From Leishmania infantum JPCM5 (taxonomy: Eukaryota; Euglenozoa; Kinetoplastea; Trypanosomatida; Trypanosomatidae), in the NCBI RefSeq assembly GCF_000002875.2, contig NC_009418.2:914130-978129 (forward strand): a DNA stretch of 64,000 nt, read 5' to 3'. The notes under the pieces are model-generated. The model was not told where the DNA came from. It worked only from the letters and a program-made list of their open reading frames with translations, and ran no database searches. The position numbers and the translations under genes are program-made. How positions within the stretch are numbered: the stretch's first letter is position 1; every line of letters starts with the position of its first letter. Positions 20,729 to 31,816 of the stretch are shown in pieces.

Positions 20729-22669
20729 TTTCTTGTTGGGGACAGCGATGACGGAATGAGCCTATGCTGAATTGCGCTGGAATGAGGAGGAGAGGGGTTC
20801 TGTGGGCGAAAGATTGCGTCAGTGCACGCAGCGCGAGCACGAATCAGACAAAAGTGTATGTGCGGGTGCGTATACGCGTTGAAAGAAACGAGCGAAGGAG
20901 ATGTAGAACCAAAACAGGGCGGAAGAAATACAAGAAGAAAAAAAAACAGAAGAGGGAGTAGGGTGAGAGGGAGAGGGAGAGGGAGAGGGAGAGGGAGGGA
21001 GAAGGGGGGCTACTGTGTCGTGTACGCGCTTGTGAGAGTCTCTTCTCGTGTTGTTGCTCACACACGCACACACAACAGCAACGACGAGATAGAGATGCTG
21101 CTCGGTTTCGCACGCACGCACGCACACGCGAAGTAAAGTGAGTGAGCTGTGAAGAGGCAAAACAAAACACAACAACAGAAGAACGGCAGCAGTGCCTGAG
21201 AGGCGGCCGCGGTGCGGTGCAAAAGCCGCAAAAAAAAAATCGAGAAGAAAGGCGCGGAGGAGGTGCGCAGAATAGAGGTTTGTGCCACCCTGATTTGCTT
21301 TTTCTTGTTGTTTTGCGATGTGTGTGCGTATGCGTGCTTGCCTCTCGTGCGCGCTTTTTTTTCTTCTGTTCTTTTTTTATCTACCTTACCGCTCTGGTAG
21401 CTCTGGCGCACGCGGACGAGGGAAGCACAACGGCGGGCGGGGGGGGCACCAATAGAAACAAAGACGAAGCTCAGTGCGGCGCTGAAGAAACTCCCTGGTG
21501 GTGGCATCGCCGCGCACACACACACACACACAGAGGGGGGAGAGATACAGAGAGACGATAGGAGACAGGCAGTGGAGGAAGGGAGAGGCGTGCGCGCCAG
21601 CGAAGGCGCGTTGGACACAGAGGGATAGAGAGACAGACGCATGTGGAACGGTCGGGCACGCAGACTCCTCCTCGCCTCAGAGGTGTCGCTGCGCTTTCTA
21701 CCTTCTCTGGATGCGCACCCGTGGGCATGAGCTGGGGGAAAAAGCGTTCACAGTTGCTTTCGTTGCGTTTTCTTTCCCTTGGGCGCACCTTTATTAGTGT
21801 GCCACCAAGGCGCAGCTACTGTGAGCCTCGCCGCCAGAGAGAGAATGCTCTGACGTCCTACTCTTTCGTCTGCCTGCTTCACGTTTCACGGCAAGAGGTG
21901 CACGCGTGCTCTACAGTTTGCTGCTTTGTGATGTACACGCTGCTGAACAGCATTGGCCGCGTAAAAAAAAAAAAAACATAAAAGCACGCGAAGCACAGAG
22001 AAAAACAGGGGGAAAACAAAACGACGAAGCGAATGAGAAATGCGCCCGCAAACGCGCTGGAGTGCGCACGCTGGATAAAAAGTAGAGGCAAGCTACCACG
22101 GAGCACGCGATTCAAGGGCTGTCGCACGCACCTCCCCATAGAGCGACACCGCACTGGTGCATAAATGACGCAGCGAGGCGAGTTGCGCATCCGCGAGAAC
22201 AGAGCTGGCAAAACGAAGCCGCGGCCACACACGCAAGCGAGTCGAGGAGGGATGAAGGCGGTCAAACGACGAAACAGAAACGAGAAAACCAGCGCGCAGA
22301 GAAAATACACAGACGCACCTGCGCCCTGGGGTCTGCAGGACGCACTCAACAATTGCCCATGCTAAGCCACCCCACCACCACCACCACCACCAGCGTAAGA
22401 CGCGCACAAAAAGGGGAACACCGAAGAAAGCACCTCAGTCTTATGCGTGTTTGCATCTCGAGTGGTAATCGCGTTCTTCCGATGGTGCACATTTCTGCTG
22501 TTGCTGTTGCTTGCCTGCTTTGCCTCTTGTGCTTCGCCTTTTTCGTTTCTTTCCACCGCCATTACGTGCGTACACCTCACTCTCAAGCACAAGCGGCCGA
22601 CGAGCTCGTGCTCACCTCTTCCCCGCGCGTAAAGCACAGAGCATACAAGATAGGCAGAGAGAATAAGAC
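20729..22669. other. Spacer between the Sec7 gene and the zinc-ribbon gene
   Basis: The stretch holds the Sec7 gene's 3' flank and the zinc-ribbon gene's 5' UTR. It includes the hexamer repeat at 20965-21000, CA runs near 21060 and 21515, and a CAC-trinucleotide run near 22368-22392. No gene is seen. Confidence 0.55.
20965..21000. repeat. (GAGAGG)n hexamer repeat
   Basis: Five perfect GAGAGG units plus a variant unit are directly visible. On the transcribed strand this is a CCTCTC pyrimidine tract, and the first AG after it is at 20800-20801, so it may serve as the splicing tract of the 188-aa gene. Confidence 0.85.
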
Positions 22670-25600
22670 TCAACCAGCTGGAGCAGCAGCGTCCGGTGCG
22701 ATAGCAGCCTCAGCACCAGCCTCTATCCGCACAAGGCCAGCCTGGACCATAAAATCAACCAGCGGTGCCGAGAACGAAAAAGGCTGCAAGAAGCGCACAA
22801 TCGCGGCCCAGAAAGCAGCCGCGTGCTGCTGCTGGGTACCGGCGACACTGCCCACTGTCGACGACGACGAGCACTGCCAAGTGGAGGCGACCACGTAGAT
22901 CATATTCTTTACCGTCTCCTCCACCGCCTCCTGCACCAGCATCGCATCGTCATGGGAGGTGCTACCGCCGCCCATGCCATGCCCGGCAGCATCTTCTATG
23001 ACCGGGTAAGCACTGTGCACCGCGTACAAGGTGCCCAGAACCCGCCTCCACAACGACAGCAGCAAATCCGGCTGCGTCGTTAGCGCGGCCGTGTACCGCA
23101 GCAGGACCTTGGGCACCAAGCTCAGTAATCGGCACTTCACCTCCGTGAACACAAGCGTCGGCGGTGCAGATCGCCGAGACAGAGCGGAGGCGCCGACCAC
23201 AGAAGCCATCGACTCACCCTGCCCGTTCCGCTCCGGCGACACCGGCGACACGAGTGAGTTGACGAGACTGCCGAGAACGCTTCGGCTGAAGCTCGCGGCG
23301 GCGCCGCTGTTTTCGCGCAAGGCGGCCTTTCTCGCGCCGGCCCACTGCAGACCAGTCTGCAATCGCGCCTTCGGTGCGCACAGACGCTCTGTCAGAGGGA
23401 TGAGGATGTCCTCATACACAGCCATAACCGCAGAGGAGGGAAGATCGTGTGCTTCTGAATCCAGCAAAGCACGCTGCAGGCACAAGATTGCCTCGCTGCC
23501 ATCACGCGCATCGGAGCTGCAGAGGGCCAGCGCGCCAAGACTTCGAAGCACAAACACCCAAAGGCTGCACCACTCGCCCCTTTCCGCGCCAGCTCCACCG
23601 GCGGCCGTGCCGGCGTTGTCCAGGAGCACGTTGCGCCCACAAAGGCCCAGCACCTCCGCCACGCTGGCACCGCTTGGAAGGGATGTGGTGGCCACCGCCC
23701 CGCACTTCGCTTTCGTGAGTGCCGCCTCATTGCTCTCTGGTGTGTCGCCGACCGCCGTGCTCGACCCTGCGGCGCGGCTGTGTCGCATCCACACGCTAAA
23801 CGACAGGCAGAGCGACACAATACTCTCCGTGTCGTCCGAGACGCTGTAGCGGCGTTGCTGCACCACATGCAAAAGGAGGGAGCCAATCTGGCGCTGTACC
23901 ACGACATCAGAGACGGCGGCGGCGTGTACCGCGAAGGGTGCAAGGAGAACAAGTACTTCGCTGCCAGAGGCCCACGGCTGCATTGCGTCCCTTTCCTTCT
24001 CGCCTGGGCCAGCGCCCTTCTCAGCCTCATCCAGAACAACGACTTGGTCGTAGAGAAACGCTGCGACGGGGCGAGCCACGACGAAGGCGAAGGTCGAAGG
24101 AGCGGCACGCATCCAGCATGCCCATAGCTGCTCCATAGCGACGGCGCCGTGCTGGCCGCGCCAGTGAACCGCCATGAGCTGCAGCGACGCGCACACAACG
24201 CGATTGCCAAGGGTGCACCAGTACGCCCGCACACCGTCGCTCGCGCGGGTGTCGTGCAGATACACGTCCACCTCCCGCAGCAGCCGGCTAACGCGGGTGG
24301 TGAGCGAGGCAAAGTGCGCGGGTTGAAGCACCGCCGTTGTTGCGGCGCCACCCACAACTGCGCAGATGAAAGCGAGTTCGTACGAGGCGGCGTAGGCGGA
24401 GGCCTCGTCCAGGCCGCTAGGGTGCCCATTTCCTTTCTTGCCCTCCCCTTCTGCTGGGGCTGAGTTGACGCCGTTGCCGCTGCTGCCGGCGATATCTTCC
24501 TCAATGCTAGAAACGGCAGAGAGACTGCACAAACACCGCTGGGCAGCGTTCGGATCAGCTGACACTCGCTGCAGAATCGACAAAAGCCGACGCATATTTG
24601 GGATGCAGCTGCCTATTCGACCGAGTGCATCTCGCAGCTCAGACAGCTGGACCGTCGACACCTGCAGCGCCCCGCTACCCCCAAACAGAGAAGAGAACCA
24701 GCCGCGCTCACTCGCCGCTTTCTGCTCCGCGGCAATGTCCCCAGCAGCGGAGGCTGCCGAGAGTGGTGCAAAGACGTTGGCGTAGATGCCGGGGTCCTGC
24801 AAAAGCACGTGAAGGGGCTCTGTCGGCGCCGACACCGACCGCTGCGCTGCCCTGCTGTCCGACGCCTCAGCGTCGCCATCATCAGCCCCACGCGGTTTCG
24901 GCCTGCCCCTCGCCGCCGCTTGCGCAGGCTCGGCAAACAGCCCCACCAACTGCATGTCCAGTATCAAGCGCGACAGCGGCAGCCAGCTGTCCTCGAGGCT
25001 GCTGTAGATGTCCACGAGCAGCGCAAAGATCTCGCGCATGCACAACAGTTTCGGCACACTGCGGTACAGGGCGCGCACCTCTTCCTCGGCGTTCGTCAAG
25101 TCGCTCATCACGACATACTTTAGCAGCCCCATAAAGCACTGGTCGGCCACCACGGGTAAAGAAAGTGCGTGGGCAGCACGCGCCAGCAGGCAGACGCCGC
25201 GCAGGCTCGATTGCAGAATAGCCATCTCAGCCGGCAACTGCTGCTCCGCCTCCTCGACGGCGCGCGCGATGGTGTCACCGGTAGCCACAATCGACAACGA
25301 CACCTCGTCCACGGCGGACGCCAACATGCCATCGAGCACGAGCAGACTGCGCTTCCAGAGAGACTGAAAGAGAAGCAGGTCGAAGATCTGCAGGACGCCA
25401 CTCTCGGGGTCACGCATACGCGCCGTTGCGACTGTCGAACCCGCCGTGGCGGCGGCGGTCGCAGCGCCGAGCTCGTGAGACGATATGGTCGTCAGCGCCT
25501 TCACCGCCTCCGCCTTCTCGACCTCTGCCGCTGCGCTCAGCGCGTGATGCACAAAGTTCAAGCACGGCTGCATTTCCAGCCTCCACGTCGTATCGTTCGC

Positions 25601-28291
25601 GAAGCCGCGGTCCATCATCTCGGCCATCACCACCTCGTGCTGACGAACGTCGTCGTAGATGCTGCCGAGGTAGGCCGCGGGGATGTCCTTGCCGTCGTCG
25701 ATGCCGCGGTTCATCTTCACAAAGTCCTCCCTCTTCATCTGCTGCGCCACCTTGCCGGAGTGCTGATCCGTGTTGAGCATAATGATGGCAAAAGAGAGGA
25801 CAAAGGCGCCCGAGTCGCTGTGGAAGGGGTTGAGCGTCTCGTCCTTGACCAAAGTGCCGTCCTCGCGGTAGGTCACATTCTGCTGGTACCAGTGCTTCGC
25901 GAAGGACTCCATCACTCGGTCAATCTTCTGCGACTCACCGGGCAGACAGAGGAGGAACACCATTTCGCGAATCGAATCTAGCAGCGGCTTATTGTGGAAC
26001 TCAAACTGGTGAATGAATCCGTCGAGCTGCTCCTCGAAGAACCGAACAGAGAAGAGAGCAGCCGGTCTCGTTGCATCCTCGGCAGCGGCGACGTCCTCTG
26101 GCTGGTTGCGGCCCTGCTCACCAATGTAGTCCCCAAGCACACGCTTGTTCAGCACAATGCTGAGACGGTATAGGGCCTCGCCGAGCTCCCGCCCGCCTGC
26201 CGGCTCTGCAAGCACAAGCTTTGTACAGTGCTTCAAGGAGGTCTCCTCCTCCGCGCCGGCAGGCACGCGAATGGCGTGCTCGAGCAGGAACGGGATGCCT
26301 TTCTTTATCGGTGAGTCCTCAAAGAGCGATGCAAAGTAGTTCAGCTTGTCCTTCTCCTTCTGCGCATGCTGGATGAGGCGCTGCAACTCCGCGAGGGACG
26401 TCGAGGGGCTTCCGGCGCAGATGGTGGTATCTGACTCGGCGGCAGTCGACGGCAATGCACCTGACGCGATGGCCCGGATCGCGATGCCGGACACCATGTT
26501 CGTCGTCGCATCCAGCGCCGTGCGTTGGGTGCTGCGCGGCAGACGCCGCGCCGCCATGCTCCGTTGGCGCCTGTCTCTGCGGTAATCCACAGCAGCAGCA
26601 GCCCTCTGGCGTCGTTGGGCGGCGGCCTTTCGGTCTCCTGCCATGCCGCTCCGCCGCTGTGACCACGCCGCTGTCGCCACCTCCTCTGGGTCGCCGTGAA
26701 AGACGGGGTAGACGTGGTTTGCCAGGACCTGGTAAAGCTGCGGCAGCAGCGAGGCGTACCGCCACGAAAGGTCGTAGTGGATAAAGCAGAAGCTGCCAAA
26801 GCGCGGGTCGCTGCAAAACTCCGCCAAGCTCTCCAGAAGGATGTCGCGCCGCTCCTGCTTCCTCTGCAGCTGCTGCGCAGAGAGTCGGCCAGAGTTGCCG
26901 TGGCCGGAGGAAGCAGTGCTGACAGGACTGGCCGGAGGCCTGGACGCGACTGGAGAACCGCTACGGCCCACCGGCGAACCCGGCTGGACAGCGCCGGCGT
27001 CGGCAAGCTCGTTTGCGAGCGCCTCTAGCGGGTTGAGGTGCAGCACGCGGATGAAGTTGTATATCTGTGGGATCAAGTGCACCGAGGAGCCCTGCATGAC
27101 GAGGTGGACCGTGCGCAGCGTTTGGGCAAGAACAATGGTGCGCATAGTGCCAACGCCGGCGATCAAGAGCGCGCGGCACAGCTGGTTCTGCACTGTGTCC
27201 AGCAGCGGCGCAAACAAGGGCTTGCTGAGGGAGCACCGAAGCAGCAGCAGACAATCCTGCGCGAGTGCAAGTCCCTCCAGTTGAATCAGCGTGATCGTGT
27301 TCTCCAAAGGTGAGGTCTTGTCGTCACCGCTTCCACCGCTCGCTGAAGTGCCTGCCAATCCCTCGCTGCCGCCAAACGCCACCGTCGACGCGACCTCGTG
27401 GCCGTCGTTGTCGAAGCAGGCGATGTCGCCGCTGATAAGGCGGCTTATGAACCGCAGCACCGTCACACCTGCCGCCACCAACGCCCCGCGCGCGTCCTCG
27501 TCCGCTGGCAGATGCAGCAACCGGCGGAACAACGTCATGACGATGAGTCGCATGCTCTTCTCCACGGTGCGCTTCAGTAGTTGACTTGCCTCGGGGTGCG
27601 TGGCCAGCACCATCATGCGGCCAAGTGCCCGCACGTGCACGCCGCCGTCGGCCATGACCGCTGCGGGGTGATTCAGAGCAGCGACATAGACGCTAAAGAT
27701 GCGAGAGAGCAGCACCTCATGCGAGGCGCTATCGTGCACCTCAGCACGCGTTTCGGAGGCGGCCTCGATCGCGGCGTACACGCCGTACATTGACACGAAT
27801 GCGCAGGGCAAGTCCAACATGTCGACCAAAGCGGTGAGGGCGACGCCGGTGACAACTGCCGAGGTGTTAGGGCTGCGACACACGTTTGCGAAGGCGCTCA
27901 GAATTGCCACCTCACTCACCTCGCCGTGCTTCGAGTAGCTATCCGGTAGAGCCAATGGCACGAGATCCGGTAGTGCCTCGGTGGAGCAGGCGCAGGCAGG
28001 ATTACTTTTCCCCTGCGGAGAGGGGTGCACCGAGGACGAAGACGAAGTGCGGCCGGGCACGGGCACAGCCCCGGCGAAGAGACGCCGCTGCAGGTCAAGC
28101 AGTTCCTGAGCAACTGCGTACTCGCTAGCTTCCTTCTCCTTTAGCGGACTGCTGCGATAATTGAGCCGGTTGCTCGTGCGCATTGCAAGCAAGGTGTTAT
28201 CGACATGGATAAGCACCATCTGTCTGTCTGTCTCCCCGCTGTCGTTCAGAGATTCATGCACATCGCATGCCGACGCGCATAGCGACGCCAT
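22670..28291 (-). CDS. GBF1/Gea/GNOM-type ARF guanine nucleotide exchange factor (Sec7 domain)
   Basis: The 1,873-aa product is a large ARF-GEF that activates ARF GTPases on Golgi membranes for COPI recruitment. The start VLIHVDNTLLAMRTSNR and the SAVVTGVALTALVDML segment match the N-terminal DCB region of the GBF1/Gea class, not the BIG class, and an HUS-like region follows. The Sec7 domain spans about 650-885: LNYFASLFEDSPIKKGIPFL at its start, LPGESQKID near 782-790 with the catalytic 'glutamic finger' Glu, IIMLNTDQH, and the NRGIDDGKDIP segment. The remaining ~1,000 residues are helical HDS-like repeats with Ala/Ser-rich insertions. I start at the ATG at 28291; the frame extends 49 codons upstream with leader-like hydrophobic sequence. 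Length is close to human GBF1 (about 1,860). Confidence 0.95.
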   Translation of the reverse strand: MASLCASACDVHESLNDSGETDRQMVLIHVDNTLLAMRTSNRLNYRSSPLKEKEASEYAVAQELLDLQRRLFAGAVPVPGRTSSSSSVHPSPQGKSNPACACSTEALPDLVPLALPDSYSKHGEVSEVAILSAFANVCRSPNTSAVVTGVALTALVDMLDLPCAFVSMYGVYAAIEAASETRAEVHDSASHEVLLSRIFSVYVAALNHPAAVMADGGVHVRALGRMMVLATHPEASQLLKRTVEKSMRLIVMTLFRRLLHLPADEDARGALVAAGVTVLRFISRLISGDIACFDNDGHEVASTVAFGGSEGLAGTSASGGSGDDKTSPLENTITLIQLEGLALAQDCLLLLRCSLSKPLFAPLLDTVQNQLCRALLIAGVGTMRTIVLAQTLRTVHLVMQGSSVHLIPQIYNFIRVLHLNPLEALANELADAGAVQPGSPVGRSGSPVASRPPASPVSTASSGHGNSGRLSAQQLQRKQERRDILLESLAEFCSDPRFGSFCFIHYDLSWRYASLLPQLYQVLANHVYPVFHGDPEEVATAAWSQRRSGMAGDRKAAAQRRQRAAAAVDYRRDRRQRSMAARRLPRSTQRTALDATTNMVSGIAIRAIASGALPSTAAESDTTICAGSPSTSLAELQRLIQHAQKEKDKLNYFASLFEDSPIKKGIPFLLEHAIRVPAGAEEETSLKHCTKLVLAEPAGGRELGEALYRLSIVLNKRVLGDYIGEQGRNQPEDVAAAEDATRPAALFSVRFFEEQLDGFIHQFEFHNKPLLDSIREMVFLLCLPGESQKIDRVMESFAKHWYQQNVTYREDGTLVKDETLNPFHSDSGAFVLSFAIIMLNTDQHSGKVAQQMKREDFVKMNRGIDDGKDIPAAYLGSIYDDVRQHEVVMAEMMDRGFANDTTWRLEMQPCLNFVHHALSAAAEVEKAEAVKALTTISSHELGAATAAATAGSTVATARMRDPESGVLQIFDLLLFQSLWKRSLLVLDGMLASAVDEVSLSIVATGDTIARAVEEAEQQLPAEMAILQSSLRGVCLLARAAHALSLPVVADQCFMGLLKYVVMSDLTNAEEEVRALYRSVPKLLCMREIFALLVDIYSSLEDSWLPLSRLILDMQLVGLFAEPAQAAARGRPKPRGADDGDAEASDSRAAQRSVSAPTEPLHVLLQDPGIYANVFAPLSAASAAGDIAAEQKAASERGWFSSLFGGSGALQVSTVQLSELRDALGRIGSCIPNMRRLLSILQRVSADPNAAQRCLCSLSAVSSIEEDIAGSSGNGVNSAPAEGEGKKGNGHPSGLDEASAYAASYELAFICAVVGGAATTAVLQPAHFASLTTRVSRLLREVDVYLHDTRASDGVRAYWCTLGNRVVCASLQLMAVHWRGQHGAVAMEQLWACWMRAAPSTFAFVVARPVAAFLYDQVVVLDEAEKGAGPGEKERDAMQPWASGSEVLVLLAPFAVHAAAVSDVVVQRQIGSLLLHVVQQRRYSVSDDTESIVSLCLSFSVWMRHSRAAGSSTAVGDTPESNEAALTKAKCGAVATTSLPSGASVAEVLGLCGRNVLLDNAGTAAGGAGAERGEWCSLWVFVLRSLGALALCSSDARDGSEAILCLQRALLDSEAHDLPSSAVMAVYEDILIPLTERLCAPKARLQTGLQWAGARKAALRENSGAAASFSRSVLGSLVNSLVSPVSPERNGQGESMASVVGASALSRRSAPPTLVFTEVKCRLLSLVPKVLLRYTAALTTQPDLLLSLWRRVLGTLYAVHSAYPVIEDAAGHGMGGGSTSHDDAMLVQEAVEETVKNMIYVVASTWQCSSSSTVGSVAGTQQQHAAAFWAAIVRFLQPFSFSAPLVDFMVQAGLVRIEAGAEAAIAPDAAAPAG

Positions 28292-28897
28292 CCTCTCGCT
28301 GCTGGTGATACTGCGGCGTCTTGTAAAGGGAGCTAAAAGCAGGAGACGTGCTACGTGGAAAAAGACTACGACACGTAAAGAAACGGAGGCACTTGAAAGC
28401 CTAGGAGGGACGACGCAAGAGGGGAGAAGAGGGTGCACCTCTTTTTTTGTCGCTAATGACTAGAGAGATCTGTGTATGTGTGTGTCTGTAGAGGGGGATG
28501 TTGTACCTCCGACCGCTTCTTGAACGGACTGGCACGGCTACAGTCGGCGGTGGCGAGAGGAAACGAAAAAAAGCTGCTCCACGCGCGCGCGCACAGGGCT
28601 AACAGAATGGAGCACTACGCCGCGGTGTAAAATGCAAAGGGCAACACAGCACGCAGCATTCAAGGAGAATTCAAACGAACGCGCGACAACAAAAAAGGCA
28701 ACACGGGCTCCCTCAAGCGATACGGCGCAGCAAGACCATCGATGTGGCCGTTGGGGGGTGCAGGGTAGAATGACGGAAGAAAGGCACCCAGAGAGAGCGA
28801 AGCAAGAGTAGAAGAGCAAGGAAACAGCAGCCTAATCAGCAAACTGGTGCGATTATTGCTTTTCATTTTTTTTTCTAACGCGGAGATGCCTGAACCT
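28292..28897. other. Upstream flank of the Sec7 gene
   Basis: This is low-complexity spacer expected to include the Sec7 gene's 5' UTR. Purine-rich patches on the plus strand (about 28334-28400) are candidate splice tracts, but several AGs follow, so I do not assign one acceptor. Confidence 0.5.
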
Positions 28898-29372
28898 AGA
28901 TGACGGGGGGGGACCCCTCACAGTGCGTGGTATCACAGGGTCCGGTACACCCCTGCGCGGTGGGCAAGCCGAGCGGCCACCCTCTATTCCTGGCAATGCC
29001 CAACCAGTTTATGGTGGTGTCAGAGTCGGGCGCCTACGACGCGGGCATGCCAGAGCAATGCATCGCTGCTGGTGTCGGCGGTGAGGTCCTGGACGGCGTG
29101 GCGTCGGAGCGATCTGCGTCAGTACGCACAGCTTGTGCGATCCCTATGAGGACGCAGGGTGTCGGCGCGACTGGAAAGGCATCCCACCCCCCGGCCCTCA
29201 CGCTGCCCACTGGTGTGGTGGGGGGAGCCCGAGCCACCTCGCGAGGGATGCACCAGAGGTGGGGACCTGCATGATGGGGCGGGTAGAGTTTGAGGCGACG
29301 AGCAGAGCGGGGGGGGCGGGTGGAGGTTGTGGTGGGGGGTGGCCGTGCTCTCGCATGGCTGAGCTGGCCCAT
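28898..29372 (+). mobile_element. SIDER-like degenerate retroposon, copy B (inverted)
   Basis: This block is the reverse complement of most of copies A and C. It begins at gatgacggggg, as copy C does, runs through the head gtgcgtggtatcacagggtc and stays near-identical to about 29372 (gagctggcccat). It then stops some 60 bp before the other copies do, so it looks 3'-truncated. It is the only member of the family here that runs against the direction of transcription. An open frame of 124 codons across it also occurs in A and C. The few differences in that frame are mostly amino-acid-changing, so it does not look like a selected gene. Confidence 0.7.
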
Positions 29373-30731
29373 CGATGCAACACATGTTTCTAGGGATGCT
29401 TCGCACTGCGCGATGGCGGGGCTGTGACGGACCAGGGAAAGAATATGGTTTAGCTGATGTTGTTGTGCAGAATGAACACGCTGAACATCTATGTAAGAAA
29501 AGGGGCGTTCTTGCCTTTGTTGTCAGCAACCGAAAGCAAGCCACTGTAGGCATAAAACATATTGTGAAGAGAGAAAAACGCCGTGAAGCACCTTCTCGGC
29601 GACCATGCGCTTGCGATCCAGCATTGTGCGATACCGGAGCACGTGACGATCATCATCGTGCGCGCTCTCTGGCCCTACTCTCCCTAACCATACTGCTCAG
29701 AAAAAGGACAGTCGAGCAATCTGAAGGGAATGCCTGACGAGCAGAGTTGCCTCGCCGCGTGTTGCTTCATTGCCAGCGTCTTCTTTTTTTTTTTCGCCGC
29801 CCTCTAAGACTGAGGGAGCAGCACCTTATATCGCACTTGTCGATTGCTAAAGAGCATCCCCTTCTCCGCGTGAACGCCTTGTGTAATATCCGGGAAAAAA
29901 CAAACGACAAGGCATCCCAAGTTGTGCCTCCGTCGCCGCAGGTGTGCGCATGTATGCGGACGGAGGAGGAAACGGCGCAACATGAACAACAGACGAAAAG
30001 GGGGATGAGGCGTCACCCAAAGCCGCCACGAGAGAAAATGCGAGGAAACACACACATACCACATCGCACAAGTGATAAACAGCAGTCCATCGTATATATA
30101 AAAACAAGAATACATGTATACATACATAGATTCGTTCTTCTTCAAGAAAAAAAAAGAAGAGCGCATCCGTCGGCATGCACATCCGCCTCACGCATGCTCG
30201 TGCTCACGTCTGGCTTGCACGACACACCAACGCCCCGGAGTCGACGTTTTTTGTTGGAGGGGGGGGGTTACGGGGCACGCACACGCAATACCCTTTCGTC
30301 TCGCAAATATATAGGGGCGCGAAGCATCCAACTTTCCCGCTCCCTTCCTGCCTAACGGATGAGTTTCGACAGCATGATTCAGCAAAAACAACTAGATGTG
30401 TTGCAAGAGAGAAGAGCGAGCCCAGCCGCAAGTAAGCAAGCACGGAAACCGGAAGAGCTCTCTGAGTCGTCGCACGTTTCCGCGACACAATCGGTGAAAT
30501 ATAATTGCAAAAAAAAAAACTGGAAACGCAATGCAAGCAGAAAATCGATCGAGAGAGAGCGAGAGGAAACGAAGAGCAGTGCGGAAGAAGAGGGAGGAAA
30601 TGATTCGGTTGCTGCAAAACGCAGTCGCGCTGCAGCACTTCAGAAACAACGCTACATTTCTTTCAACGCGCTTCATCTCCCTCCAAAAGCCAAGCCCGTA
30701 CAGAAGTACAACAACAGTTCCTCCAGCGCTA
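29373..30731. other. Spacer between SIDER-like copy B and repeat copy 2
   Basis: This 1.36 kb stretch is more AT-rich than its flanks (around 29400-29600 and 30050-30150) with a GT/TA-rich patch near 30095-30125. I see no gene and no similarity to other parts of the window. Confidence 0.5.
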
Positions 30732-31816
30732 CCGCGCCACGGCTGCGCCCTCGTCGTCAAGGGCGAGCCGCCCTGCCGTTGCATCGGGGCGCGTGCCTAA
30801 TGACCTCTCCCTCTCCTTCCTCGCCCCTTCCTCGCATGCGTGCCGTGTCATCGGCGCCACGCGGGCCCGGGTGTGGACGACACGGCGTCATCCACGCGGG
30901 CCGCGCCCACGCTCCGGCTCGAGGGCAGGAAGCGGCGGCGTCTGCCGTGCGGGCAGCAGGGGATGCTCTTCTATGTGCGTGCCGGGTGGGCTCAAGGAGG
31001 ACGCTGCCCAGACTCAGCCCAGGGCCCTCCGAGACCCTGCGCACTCTCCCTGCATGCCATGCTTCGCCCTCACCCGCTTCAGGCCGCGGCATGCCGCAGC
31101 GCGGCGCGGCGTCTCTCCACACGGGAGTCTGGAGGACTCGATGGTGCAGACCGGTGCTGTCCTCCCCCACGCTTCCGGCACCTGTGCAGCATCAGCCCAC
31201 CCCGGTCGGACGCAGAAGATGCCGCATATTCCGCTCACACGCAGCCGGGGGCTGAGCCCTGCCCACCTCCCGCACACCTTGCTCGGAGTGCGGCACACCG
31301 TGCCAGCTGCCCACCGACAGCGCCTGCGCACAGCGCTCGCACTTGTGCATACCTTGGAAGGGGGAGGGGCCTGCTTCAGCGCGGCATCGTTGCCCGTGGG
31401 AGCGCGCTGTCCACATCGTCCCTTTCCGCCGATGCAGCGGGGGGTGGGCGCGTGCCTGGACCGCATGCCCGCATGTGCCGCGGCAGGGTGGCACGCTGCT
31501 GTGAGTCGGGGGCAGCAAAGGGCACCCCACCTGGTCCTCGACCCGCACCTCTTTCACAGGCGTGGCTGCGTCAAGCGGAAGGGGCCACCCCAAGAGCCCC
31601 GCCGATACGCATGCGCCCGCGCACACAGAGCGCTCACAGCCCGCCGTTCCCAGGTCAGGGGACGGAGGATGTGGGGAGCAGCGATATACACACGACGGCG
31701 GAGGCCCGTGCAGCGCGAGTGAGGTGCGTGCAATGGCATCCCTGCGCGCAACACCATTGCGTGAAACGCGGTCTGCCTCGAGCGTCGGGCGATCCGCGGA
31801 TCTCGCGCGGCGCACC
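30732..31816. repeat. 1,085-bp direct repeat, copy 2
   Basis: This is the second copy of the GC-rich block at 2319-3403, in the same orientation and without indels. It lies in the long spacer downstream of the GTPBP gene. Unlike copy 1, its right end runs into about 85 bases followed by a SIDER-like head (31900-31942), so on the minus strand it could be the body of an element that begins near 31945. The left edge begins at ccgcgccacggc in both copies, and the flanks beyond are unrelated. Confidence 0.95.

Noticed and set aside
28900..29274. 124-codon open frame shared by SIDER-like copies A, B and C
   Set aside because: With so few differences between copies an open frame is expected. The differences seen (for example Ser/Phe, Lys/Asn, His/Arg) are mostly amino-acid-changing, and the frame has no recognisable domain.
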